Under the pieces are notes generated by a model, which was not told the DNA's origin, made no database searches, and was given only the letters and a program-made list of their open reading frames with translations. From Psettodes erumei (Eukaryota > Chordata > Actinopteri > Pleuronectiformes > Psettodidae), in the NCBI GenBank assembly GCA_016785225.1, contig JAFBJZ010000371.1, positions 377,001 through 441,000 on the forward strand: a DNA stretch of 64,000 bases. Direction: 5' to 3'. Made by a program: the position numbers and the translations under genes. Shown in pieces: positions 52,973-64,000 of the stretch. Within the stretch, counting starts at the first letter, position 1, and each line of letters opens with the position of its first letter.

Positions 52973-53707
52973 AGTGCTCACGGTTAGCTTGCTTAAGGAT
53001 CGGTTTGATGCAGTAGTGTGGTGAATGCTACACACACACACACACACCGCCATGTGAATGTGACATTTTGACACTTCCCTCTGAATAAAATTATTATTGC
53101 CATTTGAAATAATCAGCTGTGTTTTATTATGAGCCTTTTTGCTTTTCACTGGTTCGTCATCAGATTAACATATTTAAGAACCCAGACTAGCACCCTTGTT
53201 AGTATTTTTTCCCCCTGCTATGTGTCTGAATAATCTACTATTTAGCTGAGGAAACTGACATATTTTTATTTATTCATTTTCAGCAGCTAATTCAAATCAT
53301 TTCACCCCTACCTCACTGCTCGCACAGATACGCCTCCCCTGTTGAAGTGTTTGTCTGGTGCTCACATGCAAAAACACATGTATACCTTTTGCATCACAAA
53401 TAAAGCTGTCTCTCTTTTATGTGCCGTTGGAGTCGACAGTAAACAGGCTGCAGTCAGCTGGAGCATTAAACTTTAACTAACAGGTTGTTGCATTGCGATC
53501 GAGCGCCGCTGCTTCATCAGCTGCTGCATTGATCGAGTATTGATCTGAACAGCAGCCGCCACCGAATGTGGATCCACCAGTGGTGCATTTCTGCTCAACA
53601 TGTGTTTCAAGTGCACAAATGTTATGTCTTAATGATTCAGTCAAAAACAGAGAGAAGTACCTTTTTTATTTCTCCTCCGTTTATCAACAGCTGCTTGGAC
53701 AGTATAT

Positions 53708-53722
53708 GGGGGGGGGGGGGGG
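53708..53722 (+). repeat. G15 homopolymer
   Basis: Fifteen consecutive G in AT-rich surroundings; other runs of this kind are at 48033-48044 (G12) and about 34951-34960 (C-run). Confidence 0.9.
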
Positions 53723-54160
53723 TAATTTATGTTATAACTGGATCTGAGGAAGCCAATGAAGAAATCAATGATGTAAATAAAGCTACACTAACATTAGTGA
53801 AGAAAACATTGAGTCAGTTTGGAGCTTTAAATGAGCTATCACTGTCTCTTTTTATGCATCGCGTACAGTATGTCTGGTTTCATTTTCTAATTATATGAAG
53901 TTGTTTTTGAGAATGAAGAAGAATCCAAGGGCAGTAATCAGTAATCACATTGTGATGTTTACCAGCAGATCAGAAGCTTGCTCTTTTTTCACCGAACACT
54001 AAAAACACAAGGATTTGTATTGCAGTGCAAAATGCCCAAAAGTGTGTATTTCCTTGATTTGAAAATGAAACTCAACTGAGACCAGCTACATACTTCTTTA
54101 TATAAATGTATATATACATATTTCTATTGTTTTCACAATTGACATCATTCAAATAATATA

Positions 54161-55603
54161 CAGTGGGGAAAATAAGTATCTGATACACTGCCAATCTTGC
54201 AAGTTTTCCACTTACAAAGAATGGAGAGGTCTGTAATGTGTAACTGTGAGAGACAAATACAGCAAAACACATTGTATGATTTTAAAATTATTAATTTGCA
54301 TTTTATTGCCTGAAGTACTTATTTGATCACCTACCAACCAGCATGAATTCTGGCTCTCACAGACCTGGGCAAGACCAAAGGGCTGTCTAAGGACACCAGG
54401 GACAAAATTGTAAACCTGCACAAGGCAGGGATGGGCCACAGGACAATAGGCAAGCAGCTTGGTGAGAAGGCAACAGCTGTTGGTGCAATTATTAGAAAAT
54501 GGAAGAAACTCAAGATGACTGCCATTCTCGCTGGGTCTGGGGCTTCACGCAAGATCTCGCCTCGTGGGGTATCAATGATCATGACAAAGGTGAGGGATCA
54601 GCCCAGAACTACATGGGAGGACCTGGTCAATGACCTGAAGAGGGCTGAGACCACAGTCTCAAAGGTTACCATTAGTAACACACTATGCTGTCATTGATTA
54701 AAATCCTGCAGCACATGCAAGGTCCCCCTACTCAAGCCAGCACACATCTAGGCCCATCTGAAGTTTGCCAATGACCATCTGGATGATCCAGAGGAGACAT
54801 GGGAGATGGTCATGTGGTCAGATGAGACTAAAATAGAGCTTTTTGTTTTGAACTCCACTCGGTGTGTTTGGAGGAAGAAGAAGGACCCCAAGAACCCCAA
54901 GAACACCATCCCAACTGTGAAGCATGGGGGTGGAAACATCATACTTTGGGGGTGCTTTTCTGCAAATGGGGACAGGATGACTCCACCATATTGAGGGGAG
55001 GATGGATGGGGCCATGTATCATGAAATTATGGGCAACAACCTCCTTCCCTCAGTAAGAGCATTGAAGATGGGTTGTGGCTAGGTCTTCCAGCATGACAAT
55101 TGCCCAAAACACACAGCCAGGGCAACTAAGGAGTTGCTCCATAAGAAGCTTTGGAAGGTCCTGGAGTGGCCGAGCCTTCTCCAGACCTGAAAAAAATAGA
55201 AAATCCTTGGAAGGAGCTGAAACTTTGTGTTGCCTAGTGACAGCCCCGAAACCTGAAAGATCTGGAGAAGATCTGTATGGAGGAGTGGGCCAAAATCCCT
55301 GCTGCAGTGTGTGCAAACCCGGTCAAGAACTGCAGGAAACATCTGAGCTCCATCATTGTAAACAAAGGTTTCTGTACACAATATTAAGTTCTCTTTTTCT
55401 ATTGTATCAAATACTTATTTCATGCAATAAAATGTAAATTAATAATATAAAAATCATACAATATGTTTTTCTGGATTTTTTTTTTAAATTCTGTCTCTCA
55501 CATTTGAAGAGTAGCTACAATAAAAATTACAAACCTGTCTATTCTTTGTAAGTGGGAAAACTTGCAAGATCAGCACTGTATCAAATGTTTATTTTCCCCA
55601 CTG
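54161..55603 (+). mobile_element. Tc1-type DNA transposon, near full length, inactive (copy B)
   Basis: Ends CAGTGGGG and CCCCACTG are flanked on each side by TA, the Tc1/mariner target duplication. The inverted repeats are long (about 180-200 bp), with shared segments such as CTTGCAAGTTTTCC near both ends. The interior carries a broken transposase. It is antisense to trhde inside intron 2. Its length of about 1.44 kb is close to that of an intact teleost Tc1 element. Confidence 0.9.
54352..55387 (+). pseudogene. Tc1-like transposase pseudogene (copy B)
   Basis: DNA-binding N-terminal part in one frame (KQLGEK, IIRKWKK, ISPRGVSMIM) ends at a TGA just after NTLCCH (about 54697). Sequence resumes with HLDDPEETWE and WSDETK, which carries the first catalytic Asp, then GGGNIILWGCFSA. 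After a frameshift, QHDNCPKHTA holds the second Asp and KKIENPWKELK the Glu. The DDE residues are thus still visible but spread over frames by a stop and frameshifts, so no functional enzyme is made. Confidence 0.88.
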
Positions 55604-56416
55604 TATATGCTTTGATCGTAATTTTGATGTGCCTTCAAAAACACAATTACGTTTTTTTTGTCTACCCTGGTCGCCTCATATCATAGTATGTTACTTTTAT
55701 TTTGTCAGCCGTTCTTGATCTTGAATGGATTAGATATTTTTCTAAATATTACATAGTATTGTAATACCAGTATATGTCATTAGGGTCAACTGTTCCTTCA
55801 GTGGTATTAGCTTTCATTAAAAAAAATTGAAAAAAATCAGTAATTGTCATCACTTTTGTGGATGAAACAGGGTTTTCAAGTTATTGAGGACTGATGATGG
55901 TCCTGTTAAGTTTTACATGTTTTACAAACAGAAAGAATACAACCAATAACTAAAGATGTATGTGAAAGCAAGAAAAGTAATTATGAGAAATGACAGAGAA
56001 GTCTCTGATTGCACTGAAAGGCCTGGAGTTCATATTAATCTTGACAACCGTGTCTATGATTCAGTAATCTGGTTCATGGTGTGTCAAAATATACAGTTTA
56101 ATATAGCCAGAAATCGTAAGAACCCATAATGCAACATGCAGAAATTATTTTCTATTTAATGAGCTAAACCTTCCTTTCATCTCCAGTCTTTACGCTTCTA
56201 TCCAATCAAAAACAAGCACCCTCTGATTCTATTTACTGAATGCAACTTTGTGTTTCGGCAATAAGTGGAAGAGACATTGATGAAAACGTTCTCTCTCTGC
56301 AGTAACACACACACATAGACAGAGGCCACAAAGCACCATCAGCACCGTGGGGAAGAAATTTGATGTGGAAACTCTGCAGCAGAGGCTTATGGGAAATAAA
56401 TAAGGAGGGAGTGAGT

Positions 56417-56480
56417 GGTGTGTGTGTGTGTGTGTGTGTGTGTGGTTTGAGATCCAGAACACACACACACACACACAACC
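56417..56480 (+). repeat. (TG)n and (AC)n pair
   Basis: A (TG)n run to 56443 and an (AC)n run from 56459 are separated by a short spacer, so the strand can fold back. It sits 150-200 bp downstream of exon 2 in gene direction, inside intron 2. Confidence 0.8.
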
Positions 56481-56607
56481 ACACTGTGAGTTAATCAATG
56501 TCGCAGATGTGAAGCCCTGACCTTTTCTACTCGAAACACCTGCTGCTGCTGGAAAAACGACGTGTGTCTATATGTGTGTATGTGTGTGGGTGGGTGGATG
56601 CACGTAC

Positions 56608-56852
56608 CGTCTCTCTCTCTGCAGGGTGTATGAGCTTCTGAAGAAGCCCAGCAGCTCATCCTCGATGGCTGCGTCGAAGCTCATGTTCAACCGGTAAACC
56701 CTCATAGGCTTCAGCTCACGGTGCAGCACCACCACAAACATCTGATTGGCCGGGAAGGGGAAGTGGCGGTGGACACGCATGGCTCCACCCCCCGGTCGAT
56801 GGGCAGGGCGGCCACTAGCACTGCCCTCCGATGTGATGGACACTCGGTCCAC
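56608..56852 (-). CDS. trhde: trhde exon 2: M1 N-terminal domain
   Basis: Second coding exon, 245 nt (81 codons plus 2 nt), continuing exon 1 in phase 0. The acceptor is a pyrimidine tract ending in CAG at 56853-56855; the donor is GTACGT after position 56608. It encodes residues 166-246 of the N-terminal beta-rich domain. The family-typical stretches MFVVVLHREL and ELLGFFRSSYTLQRER are clear. The first part, roughly residues 175-195, is Gly/Arg/Pro/His-rich and looks about a dozen residues longer than the mammalian segment as I remember it. The last partial codon CG joins the T of exon 3 to make Arg247. The reading frame stays open about 100 nt upstream of the acceptor, but that part resembles intron, not protein. 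Confidence 0.93.
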
Positions 56853-59800
56853 CTGGAGGAAGGAAAGAGGAGGAATTAGACTGATGAACTGTGGACTAAC
56901 ATCCTGGAGAAGGAGGAGATCAGAGCCTCGCTGCTGCGCATCACCCCGGTACAAATAACGGTGTCCACATTGAACGTCTAGCTACCTTCAATTAGTGATG
57001 CAAACTGGACACATTAAATGGTCAAATTGCAGTATCCACCCTTGCAGTGTCTTAGTTTGGCTAACGGTGGAGGGCTGAACATAACTCCACTGTGACCGGC
57101 CCCCACTGCTGTCATACGATGCACTGACTTAAAGTTGACAGCTATAGCAGCTGCTTCAAGGCCTTTACAATTTGTCTGAAGTGTCAACCCACTGTGATGT
57201 CACTTGGTTTCTAAGCAACCATTTTGAAGCCTTGAGTTTGGCAGTTCATCTGCCGCCATCTTGGTTTTCCGAAACCAGACAATTCCATTCTGGAGAAGAG
57301 GGTGGAGCTTGAGCGAAGTGAGGGTTGGATCTGACCACTCAGATTGATACTGACTACATGATGAAAAGAATTGGCAGGTCATTGTACTACCTGTCAATCA
57401 CACCGTTCAGTATGAAAATGTTTCGTGAAGTAATAAATCCAGTGAGAGGTAGAATCATTTTCTCTTAGACTTCTATTCAAACTAACCAGTGGAGTTCCCC
57501 CCTAATGGCCATTTAAGAGAATACACTTCTGTTTTGGCTTCATTTTTCCGACCAGCAAGCTGCATTCCTTTCTTTTTATAGTCTGTGGTCCAATGAAAGC
57601 CATTGCTAAGCAACACCTGACTCACTGCCAGGTGTTCTTGGGAAAGCTGGACCTGTCACCATGGTGACGAACCAGGGGCCACACAAGCAAAATATATTGT
57701 GCACGAGGTTGCAGGTAGCTCAAGAAAGAAGGAAAACAGCAGAAACCAGACTGTTGACTCGCTGGCCAACTTTACTGAGATCATCTACATTTCAACAAAC
57801 GTGACAGAGGCAAATTAACATCGAGTGAAGACGAGGAGCCCTTCACTCATTAAAAGGCACCACGAAGCCTCACAGGGGGTTTTTGCTTATCCTTGCTGAT
57901 TGGACCTGAGCTCAGCAAGGATCTGGGTCAGGGTGGGGGAAGGGGGCACCAAACTCACTCACTGCATTGAACACAATAGTTGAGGTAGAAGTAGTTACAG
58001 GAAGTGAGGGAGTTGTCAGTGGAGGAGCACCAAGACCAGGTCTAATCAGGTGAAATAGGAGAAAGCACCTTTGTGGGTGTCGTGCGAGTGCACAGTTGAA
58101 AACCATAACTTTAACCATAACCATAACCAAAACTTTGCTGTTTGTGTTGAACTGCTTCAGTGTGAGATGATGCAGAGGAAAGACAGTTCTTGCAGAAACT
58201 GAGGAATCTGTTGAATGCCAATTCTTTTTCCCCACTTTGTTTGTACACAAGCCTGAGTGCAGCATCTTGTTCAATCTTCTTCTGCTTGTTGGGCTCGGTT
58301 CAAACAGCATTTACAACACCAGAGGTTTGGCCCAAAATCTGTTACTGTCAGTGGTTTGGTTGGTTTTCCTCTTCAGAGCCAAGAAAAAGATTTCAGCTTC
58401 GATCTTTGACGTGCAAAATCAGTGCTGCTGACCAAGTGCACCATCCCGACAGTGCTGATTTTTGAGGGAGTGGAGAAAGCACCGAGATTTAAGACAGAAA
58501 AACAAGAAAGGAACCTATCACATTACACATCATTGAATTTTACATAAACCTGCTTTCCCTGTGGTTTAACTGCTTCATCAAACAGTTTCCACATTCAGCT
58601 GGGAGACAGGAGTGCCTGTTTTTTGCCGTTGTTGCCCAATTCCCAAATGCTCCTGTCTGCTCATTGCTAGAAACCCAAATTCAAACCAGATCTGTGATCA
58701 CTTTCAGCTCAGCATGTTACACAATGTGTTTGTCTGTTGTGCTCATGCATTGTATTTTGTTATTTGTATATTACGACGTGTAATGTTCTTGATTTTATGT
58801 TACCTGCCTGGGGTCAGCCTGGGATGTAAATTAGCATTCTAGCTGCAATCCATGATGTTTTCAATGTGTTTCATACCAATGCTCATTAACATGCATTGCC
58901 CCTTTCAAATAAACAACTAGAAAATAAGAAAGCAATAATCCTGTCTATTACAAAATCAATGTTAATACATTATAAAGCAACTAAAGCAAAACTAAAAGAA
59001 CAATGAAATTTAGGGCAAGGAGGAACAGGAATGGAGACAGGGCTGAAGAAGGTCAGTGGAAATAAACTTTGAGATGAACAGCAGAGCATCATGGGAAGGC
59101 ACCTGCCAGCAGTGGGAGCTATTAGAAACCTTTGGGTTTCTGTCTGTTGTCACACATCAGCAATCCTCGGCCAATCAAACGTGTGTGTGTGTATGTTTGT
59201 GTGTGTTTGCTCTTTGATGATTGAGCTGATCGATACAAACAGAGAGCCCGCTGACACACAGAGGAAACGGTGGGGATTAAAAGGATGTTTTTCAGGGTTT
59301 TCTGGTGAGTCAGCAAACGCGGTGCCATGCTCTGCGATGGCTTCAAATGTTCCACTCAACCGAAATTGCCTTTTAATTGGGTTGTTGGTTGGTTGATTTG
59401 ATTTCATGGCTGAGCCGATCACTGTCAAATCATCTGAGTGCCATAGGTTTGGCATGGTTTTGGCCTTACTCTGCAGGAATTGTTCACATGCACGTGTAAA
59501 ACCACCACAATGATGTTCTAAAGCGCATGTGGCTGAACCTGTGACTTTTCTTTGACTTTCTTTTGCCTTTTCTATTTCTGCCGGCTGCTCCTATTTTTCT
59601 GCACTTTTTTGTTTTTTGGCTGTTTCACTTCCTGACAATTTTTTTCCCCATAACGCATTATCTCTGAGGATGCCTTAGGAGACCTGTCTACTTTACCAAC
59701 AACACCTCTTAATTCACAGCATGCTCTCACACACACACAAACATAAAAGAGGCTGCAGGGTTTTTAATTGGCCCCTGCCCAAATTAGACAGATTTATCCC

Positions 59801-61238
59801 TGTCTCGCATTAGCCAAGATGACTGGACTTTAAAAAAATATCGCATTGCTCAGGCGTTTCTCTGAGGCTTTCTCTCAACATGCGCTCGTCTCAGAAATTG
59901 GGATGAAGCAGCAACTTTTGACTGTTAATTAGCCTTGTTAAAGAAATCTCTGAGGCCAAATCTGGAAATAAACATTCTTTGTCTGAGAAGGGGTTGTTCT
60001 CCAAACAGAGAGAGCAGACATCCAGATGCAAACAAGTAGCGATGTTTGGAAAAGAATCATATGGAATGTGTTCTGCAGTGTCAGAATGTGACTGTCCCTG
60101 TCACTGTCTGATTGGATGACAGAGGGGTAGGTGGGGCGGGGCGTTGGGCAAGTATTTGGGTGATGGCTCATTGCTGACAGAACTCTGCAGCTACACCTAT
60201 AACTGCATACCAAAAAAAGTTTCTCCAAACATGTGGCTTCCCTGTACACTTAGCCATAATGGTCACTGCTTGTATGTTTTGTCTGATTGGTATGACCCCC
60301 AACAGCCATATGAATGCTCAATATTCCTGTCTGAAATTTTCAGGGAGTGGCTATTGTATACATGACCCAGATGCGTATCTAATACAAAGCCTTTCAACAA
60401 AGTTTAGCCCACTTTGAATGTAGACCTCAAGACATCAAGACACCAGAGTAGTGGAATGATACAGCAGACAAATACACTTATTACATATCTCAACAACATA
60501 TGGACACATTTACTATGAGTGGCTGTGGATATTCACCGGTTTCTGAAAATGACTCCTCATCATTTGCTCCACCACCCTCCTCCAAACCAAGTTTTTACTG
60601 TGTAAACAAGAAATTTGAATCAGCGCATCATTACTCCAAAGGGGATCAATCCTTTTGGGTTTTAAGGGATCAAAAGATAAACAGTTTCCCCGGTAGCATG
60701 ACTACTTCTCTGAGTACTCAGTCATAATATAAAAATATATATTACTTGAAGTATAACTCGAGCTGATTTCTGTGAAAACTCTCTGATCGGGAGATTTTCT
60801 CACTAAGGCAAAGTGATTTTATGCTCAGCACTGGTCACCTTTGACACAGGATCTTGTCCAGACACTTCAAATCTGAGGAAGTAATGCAGGCGCAAACAGC
60901 AAGTCACAATCCAATTTTATATAGCCCCACTTTGCTGAAGTACACGTAGTGCCAATGGAGCTCTCATCTTCGGATCTATTTTATCTCAAATAAAACTAGT
61001 ACCAACATAAGCAACTGCATGATCTGCACAGGAAGTCATCACCGAATCTTCCTTCTGAACTTCCAGAACCAACTATTTCACAGAGATTCCCTGGATTTAG
61101 TCGAGTCGATAAGCAGATGTTGTTTAGTGACACATGTGCATCACAGTTATCACAGTGAGCAGACAATGTATGTATTCTTGCAGATAATTTTGAGTTTACC
61201 AAATTTCTGACACAGATTTGTCATTCAGGCCACTGTAC
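56853..61238 (-). other. trhde: trhde intron 1
   Basis: A 4.4-kb intron between the GTACAG donor of exon 1 and the CCTCCAG acceptor of exon 2. It holds a dispersed teleost repeat (57130-57590), short CATAAC-type repeats around 58100-58130, a GT-rich stretch near 59180-59210 and a G-rich run near 60125-60150. No other exon or RNA gene was recognised. Confidence 0.85.
57130..57590 (+). repeat. dispersed teleost repeat, copy 2
   Basis: Second copy of the repeat at 25490, same orientation, in intron 1. It lacks about 110 bp present in the other copy between CAATCACACCGT and TATGAAAATG. It extends further on the left (CACTGTGATGTCAC, AAGCAACCATTTTGAAGCC). Confidence 0.7.
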
Positions 61239-61733
61239 CTCAAGGCGATCGGAGTGCAGCACGATGAATCGCGTGGCATTGACGCACTCCAGCTCGATGC
61301 TGACCTCTCCGGAGAAGGTGAAGTTGTCCATGTATACGGCGAGCCGCAGGTCATAGTGCCGTGGCCTCACTGTGCCCAGCAGCCGCGAATTTCTCCACGG
61401 CTGGATTGCATCCTCGTCCCCCCTGTCACCCGTCCTCTCCCCTCTGCTCCCATTCAACTTGGCTGAACCCCCGGAACCCCGGGATCCTGGCTCCCCCATT
61501 GTACCATCGCGGTCCGGTCCACTGCACTCTTCGAAACGGACGCTGAGCACGACTGCCACCGCTGTGACAATGATGAGGGTGAGGATGGAGAGGGCGAAGC
61601 CCAGCACCAGTCGTTTGTGCACTGTGATGTGGCGTTCGGTGGTTCGAGGTCGCACCACCACTGACTCGGCCCACTGGTCCGAGAGTCCGCGGCCATTTCG
61701 CATGGCGCCTGGGCTGCTGTCGTTTAGTCCCAT
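61239..61733 (-). CDS. trhde: trhde exon 1: TRH-degrading ectoenzyme, N-terminus, membrane anchor and start of M1 domain
   Basis: First coding exon, 165 codons, of an M1-family zinc ectopeptidase that removes pyroglutamate from thyrotropin-releasing hormone outside the cell. The start is the ATG at 61733; the codon just before it is an in-frame TAA, and the protein opening matches the known family start. Residues 1-40 are a basic cytoplasmic tail containing the conserved RPRTTERH and VHKRLVL. About 41-64 is one hydrophobic signal anchor (type II topology). Cys70 just outside the membrane matches the family cysteine that I recall as linking dimers. Residues 71-115 are a Gly/Arg/Asp-rich low-complexity stalk, apparently shorter than in mammals. 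From about 120 the M1 N-terminal domain begins (HYDL, NFTFSGEV). Ectodomain N-glycosylation sequons are at N94, N137 and N152. The exon ends in GAG before donor GTACAG, phase 0. Family assignment is very secure; which teleost paralogue this is cannot be told. Confidence 0.95.
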
Positions 61734-64000
61734 TTAACTGCAATGTCACTTCAACAGCAAAGAAATGTCCTCAAGGTTGAAAGTCAGAAATAGGTTCTGA
61801 TTCAAGAAAACATTCATTTATGCTCCAGCCAGTGTCCAACTCGATTGCAGATGATTTCTCTTCGAATAGATTTGTCTGAGAGTTTTGATCATCCCATAGA
61901 TTCCAGGCCTTAGTAAGTCAAATCTCCAGTACACACGGTTTAAAATAACCTGATCTCTGACCCCAGCACCGCTTGACTGTTAGGAATGTCCTTCAGCCCT
62001 GACTTGAGATGGGAAAATTCAAGACCACGTCTTATGTTTCAGGCAACAAAACTGACAAGGATGAGATGGCCGTGTGCGTTTGGATTTAGCAGCAAGGAGG
62101 GGAAATAAAATCAATGCAGCATAGCTTGATTTCAAGTGAAGCGGAGGCTGGTGAGGAGGAGGAGGAGGAGGAGGTATGTTGTTGAGGATGTGGCTATACA
62201 GAGAACATACCATCCATAGACTTTCACAGGAAACCAGCAGGGTGAGATAAACTCAACACAGCAAGAGAAGCTGAAGTCACAGTTTGAGCTGGGTTTTCGC
62301 ACAGACTCAGCATTGAAATCATTTTTTGGATGACGCAAATCCTCATTCTGCTCTTCGGAAACTTATTGATCGAGCTCCGTGCATGAAGACAGGGATCTTA
62401 AACCAAGGCTTAAACTAAGCAGCAGGTTTGCGTCCCCTGGTATGTTATAAAGTTAATTTCTTCTGAGTTAAAAGCTGTTCCAGATCTGCAATAAAGCATA
62501 AATAAACTCCTGTAAGACTGTGCTGGGATTATTATTATGACACTGTGGGAAATGAAAATACCTAACAGAACATTAAGGTCGGAGTTATGAGTCACAGATG
62601 AGCTGCAAGTCTCTCTATGAATATTAAAACTACATATCGGCCTCTTTCACATAAAAGCAGGACGATGTATTGTCAGGCAGGTTTTTTCCTTCATATTCTT
62701 AGAATGATAACGACTCAGATTTGTATTTTTGTGGAAAAAAACATTTAGTGAGTTTTTAAGTTTTGTTTCTGTAAAGTTTGGTGTTAGTTACTTCAGCGAT
62801 TTCTCAGGTTTTTTTCCACGCACATTTTGACATGAGAGACATTGTTTTTGTACCACTAAGATATTTTCAAATGTCGCCGGGATAATTCTTCGGGGAGGTT
62901 TACGAGTAAATATACAGTATATTCCAATTTGCTGGTTGAATTACATTCACGTCAAAATCAACCAGAACGTGAGCTTGCTGGGAAATAGAGGGAAACATCT
63001 CAGTTTGAAGTGGTTTCACTGGCGCTCTGACCGCTTTCAGTTGACGTATCTGGGAAAAAGAGGTGATGTTTAATGGAGGTAATAACTCCCTCACGGCGGT
63101 CTCAGTCAACGTCTCTCTCCCTCTTTCTCTCTTGGGGAGGCGGTTAAGTGGATAATTTACGGCCAGCATGTGGGTTTATTTCACCGTGGAGGAGATAATT
63201 CACTGCCGTGAATGTCGGGGTCCAAACGATCGCTGCTTTGCAGCTCATGAGGCTGATGGATGACAAATTCAAAATGATTGATGCCGCGGATCCGGTCGGA
63301 CGGAGAATGGAGCAGAGCCCGGGAGAAAGAGGCGGCGGTTCCTATCCCTTCAAATCCCAGCAATCAATCCATACCCTTAATGAGATTGGTCATTTTAATT
63401 AGAGGTATCCGGTCATTAACGGTCCGTGAGAATGACTAATTTTGCCGGCAAAGATCCAGATGAACTGCTTCGGTAACTTCTCCTTTCTCGCCCCCGTTGG
63501 GAGCTGGCGAACCCCGGCTCCGTTACTAACGGCGGCTTCGGAGAAACCTCCTCGGTGGCGATCCGTTCACCTATTAACGAGACTTTCTTCAGTCCGCAGA
63601 AGAAGTGCGTTCGTCACGCTGAACCCTCGTTCTACCCGGGTAAACTCTACGGTGATAACCTGCTTGATATCCCCGTTTTTTGACCGTCGGTCAGCAATCC
63701 GTCAAGTCCACCCGGGACAGTAACGTCAGAGAGCCCTTAGACGTTAGTTTAGACGCAAGCAAAAATCAGTTTATCCATTGATTATCGATCCACTGAACCA
63801 CCGCGAACAACTAGGTAGATCGTTACAACAAACACCCGAAACGCCGGAGATCAGGTCCAACACAAAGTGAGCAGTCTAAAGACCGGGAAGCAGTTGGAAC
63901 CGGGGATCCCTGCGTAACGTCAGAGATCTGCTTCAGCACCGGGACCGTTTTAGAAAACGATCCCCGGAAAAAGCGCCGTCGGTGAACACACAACAAATCC
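61734..64000 (-). promoter_or_regulatory. upstream / 5' UTR region of trhde with CpG-dense block
   Basis: Sequence 5' of the trhde start codon. Positions 61734-62900 are ordinary AT-leaning sequence with a short (GGA)n run near 62155-62175 and no coding signal. From about 63200 CpG becomes frequent, and 63480-64000 is strongly CpG-dense, running off the window; this is the best candidate for the promoter or a CpG island at the transcription start. Within 63360-63440 there are several TAAT-type motifs. Exact transcription start and 5' UTR splicing cannot be told from sequence. Confidence 0.45.

Larger units (their letters stand above)
42456..56607 (-). other. trhde: trhde intron 2
   Basis: A 14.2-kb intron. 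It contains a full copy and a fragment of a short non-autonomous element (42828-43290 and 47250-47345), a polypurine tract (45230-46060), several GT/CA microsatellites, two dead Tc1 elements and a Penelope-like relic. In the remaining unique stretches (about 43300-45200, 46650-47200, 48050-49550, 52000-52780, 53070-54100 and 55610-56220) I see AT-rich non-coding sequence with no convincing exon. Confidence 0.85.

Noticed and set aside
57912..58310. Open frame of 132 codons in intron 1, minus strand
   Set aside because: Could have been an alternative exon, but there is no family match and its position between exons 1 and 2 is already bridged by matching phases.
61372..61737. Plus-strand open frames overlapping trhde exon 1
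   Set aside because: GC-rich antisense shadows of the real coding exon.

Overview
This is a 64-kb piece of a vertebrate nuclear genome, almost certainly a ray-finned (teleost) fish. It has AT-rich introns, dense CA/GT microsatellites, Tc1-type DNA transposons, a Penelope-like relic with a GIY-YIG remnant, an (ATGG)n-tailed tRNA-type retroposon, and other repeats typical of teleosts. There is no operon structure, and no open reading frame longer than an exon looks real.

The only protein-coding gene I can support is on the minus strand: the 5' part of the thyrotropin-releasing-hormone-degrading ectoenzyme (trhde, pyroglutamyl-peptidase II, an M1-family type II membrane metallopeptidase). Four coding exons were placed by splice sites and reading phase: exon 1 at 61239-61733 (ATG, cytoplasmic tail, membrane anchor, stalk, start of the M1 N-terminal domain), exon 2 at 56608-56852, exon 3 at 42179-42455 and exon 4 at 27316-27442. 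The phases join cleanly (0, 2, 0, then 1), giving 381 complete codons plus one base, a little over a third of the roughly 1,020-residue family protein. I did not find exons carrying GAMEN or HEXXH, so the catalytic half should lie beyond position 1. If so, positions 1-27315 are the start of intron 4.

Region by region: 61734-64000 is upstream/5' UTR sequence, with a CpG-dense block from about 63200 to the window end that is the best promoter candidate. Intron 1 (56853-61238) holds one teleost repeat. Intron 2 (42456-56607) holds two related dead Tc1 copies, a Penelope-like relic, a long polypurine tract and one full copy plus one fragment of a short non-autonomous element. Intron 3 (27443-42178) holds another copy of that element in opposite orientation (the two flank exon 3), a GATA-motif cluster and several relics. 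Partial intron 4 (1-27315) holds minisatellites, a hAT-like element with near-intact ends, a second kind of Tc1 relic, the retroposon and a degenerate tRNA-Lys-like sequence.

I see no novel multi-gene system. The most interesting points are structural: inverted element copies flanking exon 3, two Tc1 copies sharing the same premature stop, an extra Gly/Arg/Pro-rich stretch encoded by exon 2, and clusters of palindromic or transcription-factor-like motifs in the introns. Everything here was read by eye; no alignments or searches were run.
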